Shown here one piece after another: positions 12,801-23,955 of a stretch of 64,000 bases of DNA. The number at the start of each line of letters is the position of its first letter. Position 1 is the first letter of the stretch. The stretch is from Beaufortia kweichowensis. Its lineage: Eukaryota; Chordata; Actinopteri; Cypriniformes; Gastromyzontidae. Made by a program: the position numbers and the translations under genes. The stretch is taken from assembly GCA_019155185.1 (NCBI GenBank), contig CM032808.1, forward strand, positions 3,220,492 through 3,284,491, read 5' to 3'. The notes under the pieces are model-generated. The model did no database searches, was not told the origin of the DNA, and worked only from the letters and a program-made list of their open reading frames with translations.

Positions 12801-15800
12801 AGTAAGTAGTATCTTCATGGAACATGATGTATACATAATATCTTAATGTTTTTGGCATAAAAGAAAAATAGATAATTTTGACCTGTACAATGTATTGTTG
12901 GCTATTGCTTCAAATATGCCAGTGCTACTTATGACTGGTTCTGTAGTCCAGGGTCAAAAATGTTCTCAGTAGTTTTTATTCCATTTGTTTTATGAAGCTA
13001 TTTATGAGCTTTGATTGTTTTTACAGTCGGAATACTGTAGCCCTGTACACATTTAGGTTATATTCAAAAGTAATCAAATGAGATTTATAAATAATGTACT
13101 TCAGCAGTTATACAGAGTCATCATGGTACACAAATATTGGAACATCTTAATGTCCATCCTTAATTTAGCTTTAATTTCATTTGTCTCTCTCCCTCCTCCT
13201 CTCTCTTTAGGCTGATATGTGGAAGAAGTGTTTGGACTGCATTGATGAACTCCTGGACATCCTCTTTAACAATAACAACATCTTCATTGGAGAAAACATT
13301 GCTGAGGACAGTGAAAATCTGGCTGTCTCTGACCAGGTCAGTATTACGTTTCATTTATTTCTTGGATAAAACATTTATTCTCTGCAGCAGTTGCACCATG
13401 AAAACTTTCTAACAAATAATTTGCATCAATAATTTCATAAATGCTGCTCAACCTAATCGGCTTTATTAATTGACTTGTTAACTATCGTTTTCAGCCGCTC
13501 CGTGTGCGTGGCTGTATTTTGACTCTGGTAGAAAGAATGGATGAGGAGTTCACCAAAATCATGCAGAACACAGACCCTCATTCACAGGGTGAGTAGATTC
13601 TGGTTTCAGCTGCTTCACAGAGCTTATTTGAGTGGCCTAAAATGCTGTGAGACTTTTTCTTAGTTGTGCTCTGATATCGGTTCCTCTCTTGCTATTGCAG
13701 AGTATGTCGATAATCTGAAGGATGAGGGCCGTGTGTGTGGCATCATTGACCGTCTGCTTCAGTATATGGAGACTAAAGGCAGCACAGAGGAAGTGTGTCG
13801 CATCTATCTTCGCAGGATCATGCACACGTATTACAAGTTCGACTACAAAGCACACCGTCGTAGCCTAGGTCTACAAGGAGAGACTAAGGTACAATAATAC
13901 CAACAATACGTACCTGGAATTTATTTACTGAGCCTGCAACACTTTCAACTATTCACAAGTTATGGCTATTGAGTTGTGGCTAATAGGAGTTTAAAATACT
14001 CAAGATTAACCTTTCCATTCTCTCCTACTATACTGGTTTTCCATTAGTCTGAACAGGATCAAGAGGAAAGTGAGGGAGAGGATAGTGCTCTCATTATGGA
14101 CCGCTTGTGCAAATTTATTTACTCCAAAGACCGCACAGACCGAATTCGTACCTGTGCCATTTTATGCCACATCTATCACCATGCCCTGCATAGTCGCTGG
14201 TACCAAGCCAGAGACCTCATGCTCATGAGCCACCTACAAGACAATATCCAGCACGCTGACCCTCCTGTCCAGGTACACACACAAACTGTTAAACGTTTTA
14301 GCTAAAAGTCCACCTTAAGTTCAAAAATAATTGGTGTTTGTTCCTTAGATCCTGTACAACAGGACCATGGTGCAGCTGGGCATATGTGCTTTCCGTCAAG
14401 GCATGATCAAAGATGCACACAACGCCCTCCTGGACATCCAGTCGAGCGGTAGGGCCAAAGAGCTGCTGGGCCAAGGGCTCCTCATGAGGAATATGCAGGA
14501 GAGAAACGCCGAACAGGAGAAGATTGAAAAGAGGCGCCAGGTAAACACCGGACATAACTGCTATTGGCTATTTAAGGGTAACTGTTTATTAAAGGGGACA
14601 TCAGATGCCATTTTCCATTAGTAGTTATTATTGTTTAAGATCATAAAATGGTCTTAATGGTCGAATAAAACAACACCCCTTTTCTTGTCAAAGACAGCTC
14701 TGGTCACAGCGACCCATTTCTTGTCTCTTTAGAATTTAAAGAGAAATGGGTCACTTTAGTAGGTGGAGGAGTAGCTCTTTATCATTTAAAGTTTAAATGA
14801 TAATGAGCTACTCCACCTGCTAAAGTCCAACACACAGTCTAAAAGAGTAAAAGGAATCGTATTTTTTTTATGTTTAACATATTACATGTAATACTTGAAA
14901 CTGCTCAGGTTCCATTCCACATGCACATTAACCTGGAGCTTCTGGAGTGTGTGTACCTGGTGTCAGCCATGCTGCTGGAGATCCCTTACATGGCAGCCCA
15001 CGAGTTTGATGCCCGCCGCAGGATGATTAGCAAACAGTTCCACCACCAGCTCAGGGTGGGAGAGAGACAGCCGCTGCTGGGTGAGCAAGCAGGAATCAAG
15101 AATGAAAGGGGATTAGAGTTTCATTTAATCTGAGACCTAAAGGGGAGCCAGCCTTGCTTAACTTACCAGTGATCTTTCCACAGGTCCTCCTGAGAGCATG
15201 AGGGAGCATGTGGTGGCTGCCAGTAAGTCTATGAAGATGGGAGACTGGAGAACCTGCCATTCCTTCATAATCAATGAGAAAATGAACAGCAAAGTTTGGG
15301 ATCTGTTTCCAGAAGCCCAGCGTGTGCGGGAAATGCTCGTCAGGTAGATTCTTCACCTTTAAACTACCATAGATTTTGTGTGACCAAATGGAATCACAAA
15401 AATTATTGTAAAACAAAGTGTTATGCGAACAAAATGGAATAACTGAACACTTCAGACAAACATTGTTAATCAACTCTGTTTTAACATTTGTCATTGTTTA
15501 CATTTAATAGCATTATTTTTAACTTTATCTTATAGGAAGATCCAGGAGGAGTCCTTGCGTACCTACCTTTTTACCTATAGCAGTGTGTATGACTCAATCA
15601 GGTACATGTGATTACCACCTAGAAAGCCTTGTTTAGTTCTTTGGCTTTTTACAGTTAAAAATACTGTAAAATATTATTATTGTGTGTGCATTACTCATTT
15701 TTGTCTCTGTTGTATAGTATGGAAACTCTTTCAGAGATGTTTGAGTTAGAGTTACCCACAGTTCACAGCATTATCAGCAAGATGATCATCAATGAAGAAC

Positions 15801-16962
15801 TGATGGTACAAACAACACTCGATTCTCGATAACTAATCTATACACTGTTCATACGGAGCATCTACATTTATTTGTCCTTCCTCTCTGATTTCCCCAGGCT
15901 TCTCTGGACCAACCGACCCAGACTGTGGTGATGCACAGAACAGAACCCACCTCCCTGCAGAACATGGCCCTGCAGCTGGCTGAAAAACTCGGTGGCTTAG
16001 TGGAGAACAACGAGCGCGTCTTTGACCTCAAACAGGGCGTGTATGGAGGCTACTTTAATAGAGGTAGGGGTGGTACGATAGGAAGCAAATAAAACTCCAG
16101 TATTTCAGCAAGGGTTCCTCACATCTTTAATTTGATTACTACATACAGTCCCAGTCAAAAGTTTAGACACAATTGACAAAAAAAACTTTTCATGATATTA
16201 AATATCTTTTTATCTGAAGGTGTATATTTGAATGTTTGAAATGTCTTTTGTAGATTTCATAGTTTTTATAAAAGTAGTTATAATATTAATTTAATTTAAA
16301 TTATTTATTATATTGGTCTGTTTGTTTCACAATGTGTTTTCTGTACAGCGCTATAACGAATAAACTTGACTTGCCTTCTTTACACAGATCAGAAAGGCGG
16401 GTACCAACAGAAGCAAGGCTACCAGAGAGGTAACTATAATTCATTCACATCCATGATCAGATGTTTTTGCTCACTTGGCCACTTCTTGGCTCGTCATGTC
16501 TTGATGCAGCTGCTTCAAAATTGTGCAAAAGTGTGTTTAAGTGCTTTAAGTGTGTGTGATGTGCATGTGCAGCTGTGTTTCTAAGCACTTATTACTATGC
16601 AGTTTCAGACCAGAGGGGAGGTTACCAGCAGAAGCAAGGTTACCAACGAGGTGGTTATAAACCTGTTAAATTAATCTTTAATCTATTCATACACCCATTC
16701 ACTCACTCATTCTTTTTTCAGTGAACATGGTGGGAACTCACCTTTTGGTTGTTCAAAAGCCCTCCCTCACTTGCTCACTCTCTTGTTCTTCCTTGACAAC
16801 CTCAAAGCAACAATTTTTTATCTCTTATAAAAGCGAATGTGTAAGATTTCAATATCTTTTTTTCTGTTGTGTGTCCGTCCAATAGACCAGAAAGGCGGCT
16901 ACCAGCAAAAGCAGAACTACCAACGTGGAGGTTACAGAAACCAGAACCAGAGCTCATACTGA
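9847..16962 (+). CDS. eif3c: Eukaryotic translation initiation factor 3 subunit C
   Basis: Core PCI subunit of eIF3, which recruits the 43S complex to mRNA in the cytoplasm. 22 coding exons: 9847-9947, 10019-10084, 10598-10787, 10883-11008, 11096-11147, 11232-11359, 11852-11979, 12063-12329, 12431-12572, 13211-13336, 13495-13588, 13701-13888, 14048-14272, 14349-14540, 14909-15080, 15184-15343, 15536-15601, 15718-15805, 15898-16063, 16388-16429, 16609-16650 and 16886-16962. Together 2838 nt encode 945 residues (human 913). It starts [18 protein letters not shown], has acidic and lysine-rich tracts to about residue 300, and carries the PCI region at about 676-850 ([18 protein letters not shown]). 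The tail is unusual: three mini-exons each encode a DQ(K/R)GGYQQKQxYQR unit (893-906, 907-920, 921-934) before the final [11 protein letters not shown]. Human has one such unit, which mostly accounts for the extra length. Family identity is certain; the use of exon 21 depends on a weak donor (GAG|GTGGTT). Confidence 0.97.
14590..14830. mobile_element. MITE remnant with strong hairpin in an eif3c intron
   Basis: The left part (AAAGGGGACATCAGATGCCA) is like the ends of a fish hAT-type non-autonomous element. The right part is a near-perfect inverted repeat: arms 14753-14790 and 14792-14826 around a single central base, palindromic at ATCATTTAAA. A second, smaller inverted repeat (GACCCATTTCT / AGAAATGGGTC) lies at about 14711-14752. 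It sits between eif3c exons ending at 14540 and starting at 14909. Confidence 0.55.
16146..16260 (+). mobile_element. Tc1/mariner-like terminal fragment
   Basis: CAGTCCCAGTCAAAAGTTTA followed by GACACAATTGACAAAA resembles the inverted-repeat end of fish Tc1/mariner elements (CAGTxCCAGTCAAAAGTTTGGACAC). It follows a TA. A second copy with the same ordered words, interrupted by a SINE, is at 37290-37520. It lies in the intron before eif3c exon 20. Confidence 0.6.
16388..16962 (+). repeat. eif3c: Three tandem homologous mini-exons of eif3c
   Basis: Exons at 16388-16429, 16609-16650 and 16886-16927 (the first 42 nt of the last exon) are homologous 14-codon units. All begin in the same phase (second base of an Asp codon) and encode [28 protein letters not shown] and [14 protein letters not shown]. 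After each unit the DNA reads like CAR-CGN-GGN-GGT-TAY: coding in the last copy, but starting with the splice donor GT in the first two. The starts are 221 and 277 bases apart. The introns between them are not obviously alike, so the duplication is not recent. Confidence 0.85.
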
Positions 16963-17290
16963 TCCCATTGTGTCCTGCTTCAAAATTGCATTCATTCTGT
17001 AATCAGACTACGTGTTTCTCAGCTTGGCTCTCCACCTGTGTACAACTCTGGATCTTTTTCAAAACATCAGACTGTCTTCATTCCTGGTCTTACTGTTTTG
17101 CAGTGCAGATTAATGTAAAATCATTTAAACTTGTTTTTATTGTTAAAACAAAACAGGCACCATATTTACCTTTTTTCAATAGCAAGATGGCTTGTGTTTA
17201 CAGTGCAAGTATCTCAATAGCACATTTTGCAGGCAACAGTATGGAATGCTGAAAACATTATCACGTTAATTGTCATAACCTGATTAAAAT

Positions 17291-17296
17291 AATAAA
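17291..17296 (+). terminator. eif3c: Poly(A) signal of eif3c
   Basis: AATAAA about 330 bases after the eif3c TGA (16960-16962), the first canonical signal on this strand. Confidence 0.75.
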
Positions 17297-17314
17297 GGTT
17301 ACACAGTCATCAAT

Positions 17315-19040
17315 AACATTTTCTTGTCAGTCACTTTTTGCATTAAAAAATTGTTTTTGGGTTTGTATTTTTGTGTGATTGTAACTTGCTAGCTAGAAGG
17401 ACGACATTTTGTTGGGGGACAAATATTTTTTTTGTTAAACCGCTACACAAAATTATACAGCTTTTTAGTACATTTACTTAAAAGTGCAGTCAAGGAATTT
17501 GGCTTGTGGTTGCATGTGTGGCATTTGGAGATGTATGCTTGTTTACCATATTTGTTCTGACCTATGTAATTAAATGCTATTGAGAGATATGAAGACCTAT
17601 TTTTAAATCAACACAAAAAAAAGACTGCAGTACTCTTACACAAAGACAGCTTATTTGACAGTTCAACTGGTTTGGAAGTTAATTTTTGGCCTTGTTTTGA
17701 CTGTTCTGGACAAAGTGCAGCTTTGCATTTTCTCTTACAGATTCTGCTGAACATCAAAGTCTGTCTGTGTCCTTCCCATGACCCAAGGTCATTTTAACAT
17801 CTGCTCTATTCTCTTGCTTATCAATTTTTCAGCTTTTTACTTGCTGCATATCTGCCTCTTTCCACACATCACATGAAGGATTTTTAATGTGAGCGTAAGA
17901 ATCCCAGTTCTTTGTAACAGCATTAATCAAATGGGCAATTACAGCATTATGGATGTGACATTTTCAGTCAAAACCTAAAATACACATTCTTGCAGAATGT
18001 ACATTGTTTATTACCAGTGTGTTGAATCAGCTGTTTATGTTTTACATTACTTTTGCTGATAGAGTCCAGACATCAAAAAATCAAGAGTCTATGCACAAGT
18101 TACCCATTTTAAATAATGAAAGTTTACATGCGTGTGCAAAGGCTTGTAGAATTTTTGTGAATTAAAATGCATAAACAATAATACCCACCAAATAAAGAAA
18201 TGAGGACTCTTCAAATAACATAAAATCGTTTTGTTATTTTTGATGTGCCCATTTGTGAGAAATTCTGAATCTGAAAACAGATACAAATTTTACTTGATGA
18301 AACATCATGCATTAAACCAAAAATGCTTAAAAAAATGCTTCACATTTTTCATGGTAAGGTTGACTGCATTCATTCTGCCTGAATGACTAGTGTTTACTTG
18401 TTGTTTTTTTGTTAAGTGGCTTTGTAACCATTCACACAGTGAAAACTGGTTTTGTGGTGTTTTAAAGCAAAATTTGGTTCAAAACCTTATGATGCTCTGT
18501 CATATTTTATGGAGAGATGGGATACTGAATGTTTGTCCCCTTGTGTCTCAAGGTTCAGATTTCACATCAGACGTCAGTGATTAACCAAACCTCCCCTCTC
18601 TCTACCCAATTCATGTTCTGTGTCTTACTGTCTGTTTGTTTGCACTGTAAAAAGTTGGACAAACCTTATGGTAGTAAGTAGTATTTGTCTGGGAGTCTAT
18701 GAATAGGTAAGCGAAATGTACATTTTCTATGTGTTGCTTTAGATTTTTACACTACTTAACATAAAAACTGATTAATATAATTTTGTTTTTCATTTGTGAT
18801 GTGTTTGCAGGTCATTGGTGTGTCTGTGTGGAAATCAATTTTTGTTCTTGTATGTAGAAATGACTATATTAATTGTGAATGTAAGAACAACACACACAAG
18901 TTGCGTTGTTTGCTGAGTAAGCACAGCGTTTACACAAACAGAGCAAGATAAAGCTGAAATTGATCACCCTTGCAACTTTTTAAATCTTTTAGATAGGGGG
19001 ATCTGAGTTCACTTCTTTAGTTGCTTTTTAAAAAAGTATC
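17315..19040. other. Intergenic region between eif3c and prodh2
   Basis: No exon was recognised. The region contains copy 2 of dispersed repeat D (17949-18380). The last 200 bases before the prodh2 start should contain its promoter or a 5' untranslated exon, since a possible splice acceptor (CCCTCTTAG, ending 19049) precedes the ATG. No TATA box was clear. Confidence 0.55.
17949..18380 (+). repeat. Dispersed repeat D, copy 2
   Basis: It begins ATGGATGTGACATTTTCAGT and passes through GAGTCCAGACATCAAAAAAT. It continues with an AATACCCACCAAATA block and ends near AAGGTTGACTGCATTCATT. The word order matches copy 1 at 3257-3737 along its whole length, with much divergence. Confidence 0.65.
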
Positions 19041-19078
19041 CCCTCTTAGCATCTTTAACTACTGTACAAACAGTGGAG

Positions 19079-22000
19079 ATGTATTTTCTTTTGCGGCCAC
19101 CCTCATTACATCGCTTTCTGTCTTTGCGGCTCATGAGCACGGCTGACCCACAGTCTCTGGTAGCAAAACGTGGTGGTCGAGACCTCTATAACCCTACTGC
19201 ACCAGCTTTTCTGACGTTTGAGGACCCGCAAGCATTTAAAGTGAAGAGTTTCTGGGAGCTCATCCGAGCCCTTGGAGTCTTCAGGCTTTGCTCTTTCCCT
19301 TTACTGGTTAACAACTGTGGTAAGGTGAGGCATACACACACCTAACACTGAATGCTGTATTTGACAACATCACCTGTTTTTTTTCTGTCTGTAAGGCCTA
19401 CAAATCCTGCAAACCTCAAGGTTCTTTAAACGTAAACATTTTTTTAAAACTGTCAGTGCTTTTAATTTACTTGAATTTTACTTGCCATTCTTACTCAGTT
19501 TGCTACCTAAATTTTAAGTTATTAAAATTGCTTTTTTTACACTACACTACAACACACTAACATTTGCATCATGTTGTTGTGCGGTCACAATAGCCTACTG
19601 AAACATTTTTCTGTCATTCTCTCACTCTCTCAAAGTTAATGACCTCTGCAAGGATGGTTTTGGGTAAGCGTGTTTTCTCAATGATCCTGCGGCCATCTGT
19701 GTACGCCCAGTTTGTTGCCGGTGAATCCGAAAGGGAGATAGCAGAGTCCATGCAAAAAATGAGCTCCCTTGGACTCCGACCCATGCTGGCCGTTCCTATT
19801 GAAGAGGACCTGGGAGAAAGCATTGGGTAAAATAACAAAATTTAAACCCTTTTGTTAAATAAAATTACTGTATCAGTTCCATAAAAATGTCCTACAAATT
19901 TTCTTGTGGTTTTCAAAACCACATTATTTTGTATTTTTGCGCATTGCAAGAGAAAAATGGAATCTAAACTATTCAAAAATAATATAAAACTGTTAATGAG
20001 AGAATGCAAATTGAATGAATTTTTAAAAGAACACTGTTTAACCATTATTTTACAAAATGTTACATAGTCCATTTTCTTTGTAAAATATTTCTTCTCACAT
20101 AACTGTTGCAAAATAAACCTCTTTGACACACATTATATATACAGTGAGCGTCGATATGAGGACAACCTGATGGCCATGTTGGAATGTGTCCACTTGTCTC
20201 ACAGTAAAGGCTGGAGTAAAAATCCCATGATGCAACTGAAGATCACAGCGCTTCTCAACCCAGAGCTGTGTGTGGGTATTAATTCTCATCACAATATAAA
20301 GTTCCTCAGACTAATTTACTCAAAAACATATCTGTTGTGATTAATAAAACTAATAAATACTGTATATTGATTTGTGCAGGTTAAGTTGACTTCTCTGCTA
20401 AAGACAAAACAGTATGAGCTAAACTTGCTTGTCAAAGCCATGGAAGGAGAGGTACAGATATATGCTATATTATTCTATACTATATATTTGTATTTTCAAT
20501 ATATTTTTTGTTTAAGATGGCAAAACTGATCATTTAGTTCTTAGTTCTTCCATTGTAGCACAAAGTCAATATTTTAGGGAGCTAAGATTATGTATGAAAA
20601 GTTACCTTTATTTATTTAGTGCTTTATACAGTACAGATTATAAATAACCATGTTTTTAATCCAATAGAAAATCATGTTTTCTGGCTTATCAGAAACTGAA
20701 AACACACACTTCCTATGTGGCCTTCAGAGACTCAACAAAATAGGAGAGGTACCAATATTTTTAAGTGATAAAATTGGCATGAATGCAACATGCTATCATT
20801 TGAAAGTCTACGATATAAATCTAAGAAAGCTTTTATATTATAGGCCAGTGCCAATAAAGTCCGTGTTCTGGTGGATGCTGAGTATACTTATATAAACCCT
20901 GCACTTTCACTCATTACCATGGCAATGATGAAAAAGTTTAATCAACAAAGTGCCTGGATCTGGAATACATTTCAGTGCTATCTTAAGGTTGGTACATGTG
21001 CACTTAATAATAGTTACAGTATGTATTTATCACATTTCATCTTTTATGATTTAGTCATCTTAAAAAATCATGTTCTCCATATACTGATTAACTATGCCTT
21101 TTTAATGGTTTAAACTCGTTTTCCAGTTTGGCCAAGCTGTATTTATTTGGTCTATTTCAATGAAAGATGAAATAATAAAAGACTAGAATGATCAGGCTGG
21201 GGGACCAGGACCATATATGCTAGTGATCATCAGGTCAAACAGACACATCAGGTCATGCTTTTTATTGGTTATGAAGATAATCTTGGCCTGTTTGTTCAAC
21301 TGCAGGAATCCAGGAATCTGTTGCTTGATGCCATTCAGACATCCACTGATCAGAAGTTTTGTCTTGGCGTTAAACTTGTCAGAGGGGCTTACATGGACAA
21401 AGAGAGGAAATTAGCAGAGAAGGAGAAGCGGATAGATCCTATACATGAATCATGGAAAAATACTAATAAAAGGTGATCACTGAGTCCAAACAATACTTTC
21501 GAAAAAATATTAAATAATAAAATATTATTTGATATAGAATAACTGTTAGTTACAGGGTTTAACTTCAGAATATCTATGATTGGTAATCGTGCATTTAAAA
21601 TCATCAAAATTTCTAAAGTTACTATGATTTTTATTGCCTTGAAATTGTTCTTTGTTAGTGCAATCTTTAATAAATTGGTGTAATTGTCAAGAGTTAATTG
21701 TCCAAATATGTTTTGGGACCACTGTATTTAAATGTTTACATTAATGTGTAACATGTGTAGTTATAATGGATGTCTGGAGATTATGCTGGACCTCATTTCC
21801 AAAAATCCGGAACGCTATATGATTATTGTTGCCACTCACAATGAAGAATCGGTCAGGCACGCGGTGACACGGTAAACCTTTGTTTACAGAAACCTTGCCA
21901 TAATTTTGTCACTTCTCTATCTGAGCATTACCAGCTCAGTATGGTATGTGAAATGTAATTTTTGTGCGTTTCAGAATGGTAGAGGTGGGGATTGACAGTG

Positions 22001-22329
22001 ACTCTGTCTGTTTTGGTCAGCTGCTGGGAATGTGTGACCATGTATCTCTCACTCTTGGTAAGACATTTATGAGAGTGTCAACAACCTCATCTCATTTTTA
22101 AATAGCAGTGAATGGGATTTTTTTTGCCTCTTTTTCTTTCCTTTTAGCTCAGCATGGTTTCTCAGTGTACAAGTCAGTCCCATACGGAAGTGTAGACAAC
22201 ACGCTGCCGTATCTGGTACGAAGAGCTCAGGAGAACCGTACTGTGCTGCAGGGCATCCGTAAGGAACGAGACCTACTCAGACAGGAGCTCCGACGCAGAG
22301 TTAGAGAAAAGGTCACAGGGGCCAAATAG
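19079..22329 (+). CDS. prodh2: Hydroxyproline dehydrogenase (mitochondrial)
   Basis: FAD-dependent enzyme oxidising trans-4-hydroxy-L-proline in mitochondria, first step of collagen-derived hydroxyproline breakdown. Coding exons: 19079-19324, 19636-19826, 20145-20271, 20380-20451, 20668-20748, 20844-20987, 21306-21472, 21761-21871, 21975-22057 and 22148-22329. They total 1404 nt and encode 467 residues. The start MYFLLRPPSLHRFLSLRLMS is basic, acid-free and suited to mitochondrial import. The PRODH barrel motifs are LVDAEYTYINPALSL, GVKLVRGAYMDKER, ATHNEESVRHAV, CFGQLLGMCDHVSL and YLVRRAQEN (R432, R433 bind the substrate carboxylate in this family). Ser417 in VYKSVPYG replaces the Tyr of proline-specific PRODH, a change tied to hydroxyproline preference. 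The sequence matches PRODH2 better than PRODH throughout. Compared with human, about five residues are missing at the 20987/21306 junction, so a micro-exon or different acceptor there is possible. Confidence 0.93.
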
Positions 22330-22360
22330 AGAGAGTTCAAAAGTAGAAAAGAGGATAGAA

Positions 22361-22629
22361 CACTGTAAAAATTTAAAGATTCGTTAGGAACCATTTGAGG
22401 TTCTTCATCTGCCACACCAGCAGAACCGTCAGGAGGACCTTGAGGTACCTTTTTTTACAAAGAGCGGTTCTCTGAGGAACTTCAGAATTGAATTTAAAGT
22501 GCCTAAAAGTTCCCCGAAGTTTTTGCAAAACTACCAAGACTGTTAATGGTTCCATCAGTAACCCTATTGTAAGACAAATTTTAGGGTTCCTCACATTATA
22601 TTTGAAGCAACTTTAATTTTTAAACAGTG
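22361..22629 (+). mobile_element. MITE family A, copy 1 (in prodh2 3' region)
   Basis: It is bounded by inverted ends CACTGTAAAAATTTAAAG and, at the right, the reverse of CACTGTTTAAAAATTAAAG. The interior shares AGGAACCATTTGAGGTTCTT and CAGGAGGACCTT with a second copy at 23576-23817. It starts 32 bases after the prodh2 stop codon, so it probably lies inside the 3' UTR. Confidence 0.65.
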
Positions 22630-22642
22630 AAAACATTAAAAA

Positions 22643-22648
22643 AATAAA
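22643..22648 (+). terminator. prodh2: Possible poly(A) signal of prodh2
   Basis: AATAAA just after MITE A copy 1, with an ATTAAA at 22635-22640 beside it. If used, most of the prodh2 3' UTR is transposon sequence. Other AATAAA words occur about 300 bases further on. Confidence 0.5.
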
Positions 22649-23575
22649 AAATCCACTTGTAAATCATCAACTGTAATCTCACATGCAGATCAGGCTCTCT
22701 TCTGGTATGAAACGCTAACTTTTCTAAGATCAAATTCCTGATGGATCTCTTCATTTGTAAAGTGTATATTTTTATTGAATATATAATTAAATATTAAAAA
22801 TGTTACATTATGTAAATAATGATGTGTTACACATGCACATGTTTTTACTCAAAAGAAGACAAGGTGTGGTTTTAGACTAACTCTAATTCTTTTAAATGAT
22901 TATGTAGTGATTTATTACTACACAGTTTTCAAGTAGATAAATAAAGCCCAAGGAGTGTTGATGATGTGCCATTTTCTAGTCAGATGAATTGTTATATTAT
23001 AGTATTATTATAAGTTTTCTTGTAAACTGTAGATACCTAGTGGAATTTGCTATAGTTGTCAACAAATTTCAAATCAAATAAAATATATCAAATCACTACT
23101 ACTTTTCAACATTTTGTACTAATTTAAAATGTCTGTATGTCCTTTAGTGTTTTGCTGTTTACTTAAACTTTTTTTAAACCCTTTCTCTGTCTATCACCAA
23201 ATGGAAAGGGGAAAAAAGGAGGGTGGAGTAGGCAGTTGAGGAAATTGTCACCTAGACTTTAATGACTCTTCCTCAGTTAACAGACCCAGTCTCAACACCT
23301 GATCATGAGCAAATGTCACATTAACTGCAGGACACAAAGTGTGCCCTAAAAGACATTTAAGCTATATGTATATTATAGTTAATGTGATGAAATAGACATC
23401 TGTTGAATGACTTTATAGTTGAATCCAAATAAAGTCAGTGTTTCCCAGTTTTCTATAACCTGCAAAAGGCTGCTGGTGTAATTCAGAGGTAAAATGCCAA
23501 GAAATCCAAGTCCAATTTTTGCATCACATTCTGTCTACTATTCTGCATTAGATACCTGACTGGTTTGGAAGCATA

Positions 23576-23817
23576 CACTATAAAAACTATTTGGGGTTTC
23601 TTTACACTGCCACACTGGCGAAACCATCAGGAGGACCTTCAGAACTGAATTTAAATTGCCTACATGATCCCATAAGTTTCTCTAAGAACTGCCAAGACTG
23701 TTAATTGTTCCTCAGAGAACTGCTTTTTGTAAGAAAAAGTGTTTTTTTGTCCTGACAGTTCCGCCGGTGTGGCAGAACCCCAAATGGTTCCTCCAGGATC
23801 CTTTAGTTTTTACAGTG
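23576..23817 (+). mobile_element. MITE family A, copy 2
   Basis: The terminal inverted repeats are visible: CACTATAAAAACTATTTGGG at the left and, at the right, the reverse complement of CACTGTAAAAACTAAAGGAT. Both continue inward into TTTGGGGTTC-type sequence and CCACACYGGCG. The interior (CAGGAGGACCTTCAGAACTG) matches copy 1 in the same orientation. Confidence 0.75.
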
Positions 23818-23888
23818 TAGATGTATTCCTTGACGAATTGTTGTGATTAAATTTGCACTTGGTTTGCACAAGGTTTCTAACTGAAAAG

Positions 23889-23955
23889 CCACATTTCACA
23901 TGTGACTGCATGTTTTTGCACATGTAAAATTTATGTGGATTTTTCATAAGGGGTA
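23889..23955 (+). repeat. Short dispersed element E, copy 1
   Basis: CCACATTTCACATGTGACTG is followed by CATGTTTTTGCACATG and ends TAAGGGGTA. A close relative lies at 33910-33977 in a gdpd3 intron. The element is rich in CACATGTG half-palindromes. Confidence 0.55.

Noticed and set aside
19073..19078. GTG start six bases before the prodh2 ATG
   Set aside because: A GTG start is implausible in a vertebrate gene when an ATG follows two codons later in the same frame.
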